Source: Nitrospinota bacterium
GTDB lineage: Bacteria > Nitrospinota_A > JADGAW01
Length of the DNA: 33,799 nucleotides
Reading direction: 5' to 3'
Assembly: GCA_015231815.1 (NCBI GenBank)
Contig: JADGAW010000003.1
Coordinates: 1-33,799 of the forward strand
Below are positions 30,809 through 33,799 of this stretch, piece after piece (position 1 is the first letter of the stretch; each line of letters opens with the position of its first letter). The position numbers and the translations under genes are program-made. The notes beneath the pieces are model-generated. The model had not been told where the DNA came from, did no database searches, and worked only from the letters and a program-made list of their open reading frames with translations.

Positions 30809-31300
30809 TTATTGAATAACAAATGATGTGAAATAAACAGAGCGAACGGAATCTTTATTTATCATTTTATTTCTTACCCGCACAAGAATTTCTTCCCTCA
30901 ATTTATATTTTCCCTTTACCGAATATACATCATCAAATGTTTTACTGCTTAAGAGAGTAAGAATTGAGTCAATTATTTTTGGCAACTTTAATTTAAATTC
31001 CGCCTCATTTTCTGCACCCACGACTTCAAATTCCATGGTAATTTTCAGATATCGTCTTCCTCCGGTATCTGCGAGATTGATGATCATTGGATCCATTGCA
31101 ACCATCTTTACCTGAGCATCAGCATTTTTTTCTTCTTCCATTTTTTTATCTTCTTCTGAGACTTTTTCTTCCGGAGCCATAAACATTGTGTATCCGAGGT
31201 AACCTCCTACGCCAAGAAGTACAACAACAACGCCGATAATAATCGGTAACATTGATTTCTTTTTTGTATCTTCACCATCCATTGCTTCTTCTTCAGCCAT
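30809..31300 (-). CDS. fliL: Flagellar basal body-associated protein FliL
   Basis: Single N-terminal TM, YLKITMEFEVVGAENEAEFKLKLPKIIDSILTLLSSKTFDDV, upstream of fliM. Confidence 0.9.
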   Translation of the reverse strand: MAEEEAMDGEDTKKKSMLPIIIGVVVVLLGVGGYLGYTMFMAPEEKVSEEDKKMEEEKNADAQVKMVAMDPMIINLADTGGRRYLKITMEFEVVGAENEAEFKLKLPKIIDSILTLLSSKTFDDVYSVKGKYKLREEILVRVRNKMINKDSVRSVYFTSFVIQ

Positions 31301-31340
31301 ATAAGCCTCCTGAAATTGTCTTTGATTTATTTGATATTCA

Positions 31341-31368
31341 CTATCGGGTAAAACGGAAAAAAACTTCG
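31341..31368 (-). promoter_or_regulatory. Candidate sigma-28 (FliA-type) promoter upstream of fliL
   Basis: Minus strand CGAAGTTT-N12-CCCGATAG versus consensus TAAAGTTT-N11-GCCGATAA. Confidence 0.3.
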
Positions 31369-31414
31369 AATATTATACTCAAAGTGTCAGAAAAATAGAC
31401 CTTAAGCTCTTATT

Positions 31415-31619
31415 CTGAGAAATAGAGATAAAAACCAATTAACTCTTGAGACCATTGACGGGATAAGCTTTGAACGGATTTTCAACTGAGCAGCGACTTC
31501 ACCAAGAGGTGAAGGTGCTGTTCAGTTGACCTCGGAAGAAACGGTTGCCTCAAAGCCGTTTCTGAGAATGAGTTCAAAGTTTATCCCATCAATTATCAGA
31601 TTCTCTCTCTATTTTTCAG
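31415..31619 (+). repeat. Structured intergenic repeat, copy 2 (sense on plus strand)
   Basis: Full-length; hairpins at 31482-31529 and 31538-31562; inverted match to copy 1. Confidence 0.9.
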
Positions 31620-31661
31620 CTTATTCATCAACGGGAATATCTTCATGAAATCAATCTTTAA

Positions 31662-32240
31662 TCAGTTCTCGTCTGTTAAAAGGTCTTTTTCTGAAAAATG
31701 TTCTGCTTCAAAAACCTTGAATTCGCACCCTTCCCGCCAAGCATCTGGAGCAAGTCCGGCTTTTTGGGAAAGATACATAAGGGTTGTTTCCTGATTCCAT
31801 CCCTGTTCTGGTGCAACCTGTGGGAGAAAAACAGCCTGATTTCTGCCTTTTTTCAAAATAATTCCGTGTCTTCCAACAATGAACTTGTCGTAGGATGAGA
31901 TTATTTCAGGAACCGTTAAGACGGATATCTCAATGTCCACCTGCCTGAATTCTTCAGCGGTTAAGGGAGCGAAACGGGTATCCCGAAAGGCTGCACTGAT
32001 GGCATTGTCAATGACTGCTTCAAGAAGAGGTTTGTATGGTTCGATATAGCCAATACATCCCCGTAAATTGTTATTTATGTGTAATGTAACAAAAACACCT
32101 CTGTTTTCTTTAAAGAGGGGAACTCTGTCTATCGCAACCGAAAGGTCGTCTGGAACTTTTTCCGCAATAAGTTTATTACCGATTATTGCACGGGCAAGTT
32201 GAAGAAGCAGTTTTTTTTCTTTCGTTTCCATTATTACCAA
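31662..32240 (-). CDS. AMMECR1 domain protein (AmmeMemoRadiSam system protein A-like)
   Basis: GVFVTLHINNNLRGCIGYIEPYKPLLEAVIDNAISAAFRDTRFAPLTAEEF. Confidence 0.92.
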   Translation of the reverse strand: MVIMETKEKKLLLQLARAIIGNKLIAEKVPDDLSVAIDRVPLFKENRGVFVTLHINNNLRGCIGYIEPYKPLLEAVIDNAISAAFRDTRFAPLTAEEFRQVDIEISVLTVPEIISSYDKFIVGRHGIILKKGRNQAVFLPQVAPEQGWNQETTLMYLSQKAGLAPDAWREGCEFKVFEAEHFSEKDLLTDEN

Positions 32241-32276
32241 TTGATACTATTTTCTTTAAGGTTCACGTTTTAATCA

Positions 32277-32390
32277 AAAGATGAAGGTGCTGTTCAGTTG
32301 ACCTCGGAAGAAACGGCTGCTTCAAAGCCGTTTCAGAGAATGAGTTCAATGCTTGCCCAATAATTATCAGATTCTATCTCTACTTTTCAA
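32277..32390 (+). repeat. Structured intergenic repeat, copy 3, right half only
   Basis: ATGAAGGTGCTGTTCAGTTGACCTCGGAAGAAACGGCTGC...ATTATCAGATTCTATCTCTACTTTTCAA matches the distal half of copies 1 and 2. Confidence 0.88.
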
Positions 32391-32467
32391 TTTTAAAGCA
32401 TGATGAGTACGATACCATTATCTTGATTAATAGCAAAATGATTCATTGTTCATTTTGGGAACAACGC

Positions 32468-33740
32468 CTAATTTGTTGAGAGACTTTTTATGAGATTGTA
32501 GGAGTAGAGACCTGATGAATGACCATCACTCCAATGTACCGAGATAGCATAGTTGCCAACCGGCTTGATTTCTTCTGCAACAATATCTTCCGGGACATCC
32601 ATTATGTCAAGAAGTTTTTCTCCCGTAATTTCATGAATACAATTGGCGCATTTACAGTTAACCCTCAGGTCGAAGTTTTTTACCGACATGGTATTCCCGT
32701 CAGCCCATCTCAAGGTGATTTTGTCAACGTCGAACTCAATTTCCGGCTTAACATTTCCGGTTAAGGTATTTTTTCCAAAAGCTTTGATTACCTGATCTGC
32801 CAGTTGAATGGCTTCTTTATTTTCCACATGTTTATCAAAGGTTTTACCATAGCTGTATGAAATAGGTAATCGGGCAAGAATTTCAATGCCAAAACGATTT
32901 TTTAAGATATTTGCAGCATCACCCCCAAAAATATAATGTTTTTTCGAGCAGCCATCACATTCAAAATATGCCATATTTTCAACTACTCCGAGAACAGGAA
33001 CACTTACCTTATCAAACATTAAGATACCTTTTCCTACATCAACGAGAGAAAGAATTTGAGGGGTTGTAACAATTACTGCTCCGTCAAGTTGAATTGACTG
33101 GGTAATCGTAAGCTGAATATCGCCGGTTCCGGGAGGCATATCAAGAAAGAGGTAATCCAGTTCTCCCCATTCAACACCATGTAGCAGGTTTTTTATGTAG
33201 TTGGAAACCATTGGTCCACGCATTACTGCTGGTTGGTCTCCAAGAAAAAATCCAAATGACATAACCTTGAGTCCGTCAACATTCAGGGGAATAAGTTTTT
33301 TGTCCTCACTATCCTCCACCTCTGCTCCCTGCAGGTTAAAAAGAGTAGGAACTGATGGTCCAAAGAGATCTGCGTCAAGTAATCCAACACTAAAACCCCT
33401 TTGAGAAACTTCTTTGGCAAGTGAAGCAGCAACGGTTGATTTTCCAACTCCCCCTTTACAGGATGAAATGGCAATAATTGATTTAACATTTTTAAGACCG
33501 CTGTTTTCCTCCAAGGGGTTAGGTTTTTTTTCCTGACTGGTCATATTAACGGTTACTTCTTCCACGTCATCAAGTTCCATAACAACCTTTTCGGCATTTT
33601 GTTTAAACTCATTTTTTACAGGACAGGCGGGAGTTGTTAACTGAATGTCAAATGAGACGTGACTTCCTTCGATTTTAAGGTTTTTTATAAACCCCAGAGA
33701 AACAATATCTTTTTTAAAATCGGGGTCAATTATTACTTTA
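32468..33740 (-). CDS. mrp: Mrp/ApbC P-loop Fe-S carrier ATPase with N-terminal MIP18 (DUF59) and C-terminal DUF971-like domain; 5' end missing at the chimeric window edge
   Basis: SCKGGVGKSTVAASLA; MPPGTGDIQLTITQS; frame stays open upstream of the listed Met at 33580: KVIIDPDFKKDIVSLGFIKNLKIEGSHVSFDIQLTTPACPVKNEFKQNAEKVV; C-terminal ITLRWADGNTMSVKNFDLRVNCKCANC. Confidence 0.92.
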
Positions 33741-33799
33741 AGGGCGTTACAGGTTTCTCAAGTCGTACCAAGAAAGGAGAGTGAAGTATGATGTCAGAC
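33741..33799 (+). other. Inverted 59-bp duplicate of the fliM/fliN junction (29619-29677) at the window end
   Basis: Exact reverse complement, coding RALQVSQVVPRKESEV* then MMSD on the plus strand. Confidence 0.95.

Overview
AT-rich window from a flagellated, chemotactic, diderm-type bacterium (kdsB, fliLMNO and mreB present; taxon not assigned). Most of it is ordinary: pseudopilin, cheW, an MCP, comFB-like, kdsB, an RluB-type pseudouridine synthase, a TPR/SLH lipoprotein, an OmpR-type regulator, a methyltransferase, cheB, mreB, tRNA-His, a NusG/RfaH-like gene, bioB, purC, a 2Fe-2S protein, yebC, ruvC, fliO/N/M/L, AMMECR1 and mrp. Two regions are more accessory. One is a DUF1538 membrane protein facing a PII-like + CBS gene pair. 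The other is a ~9 kb single-strand signalling block: REC-PP2C, HDOD, REC/PAS/GAF histidine kinase, lone receiver, CHASE kinase, and double hemerythrin with a receiver-like tail. Main non-gene findings: (i) a ~205-bp intergenic repeat in three copies (one truncated) that folds as an outer stem plus two hairpins, with mostly wobble-preserving substitutions in one strand sense; (ii) the last 59 bp of the window are an exact reverse complement of the fliM/fliN junction, splitting the mrp 5' end, most likely a chimeric contig end; (iii) a 79-aa ORF that looks like a diguanylate cyclase internal-deletion remnant (membrane anchor joined to the tail of a GGDEF domain). All calls are by eye from sequence; no searches were run.
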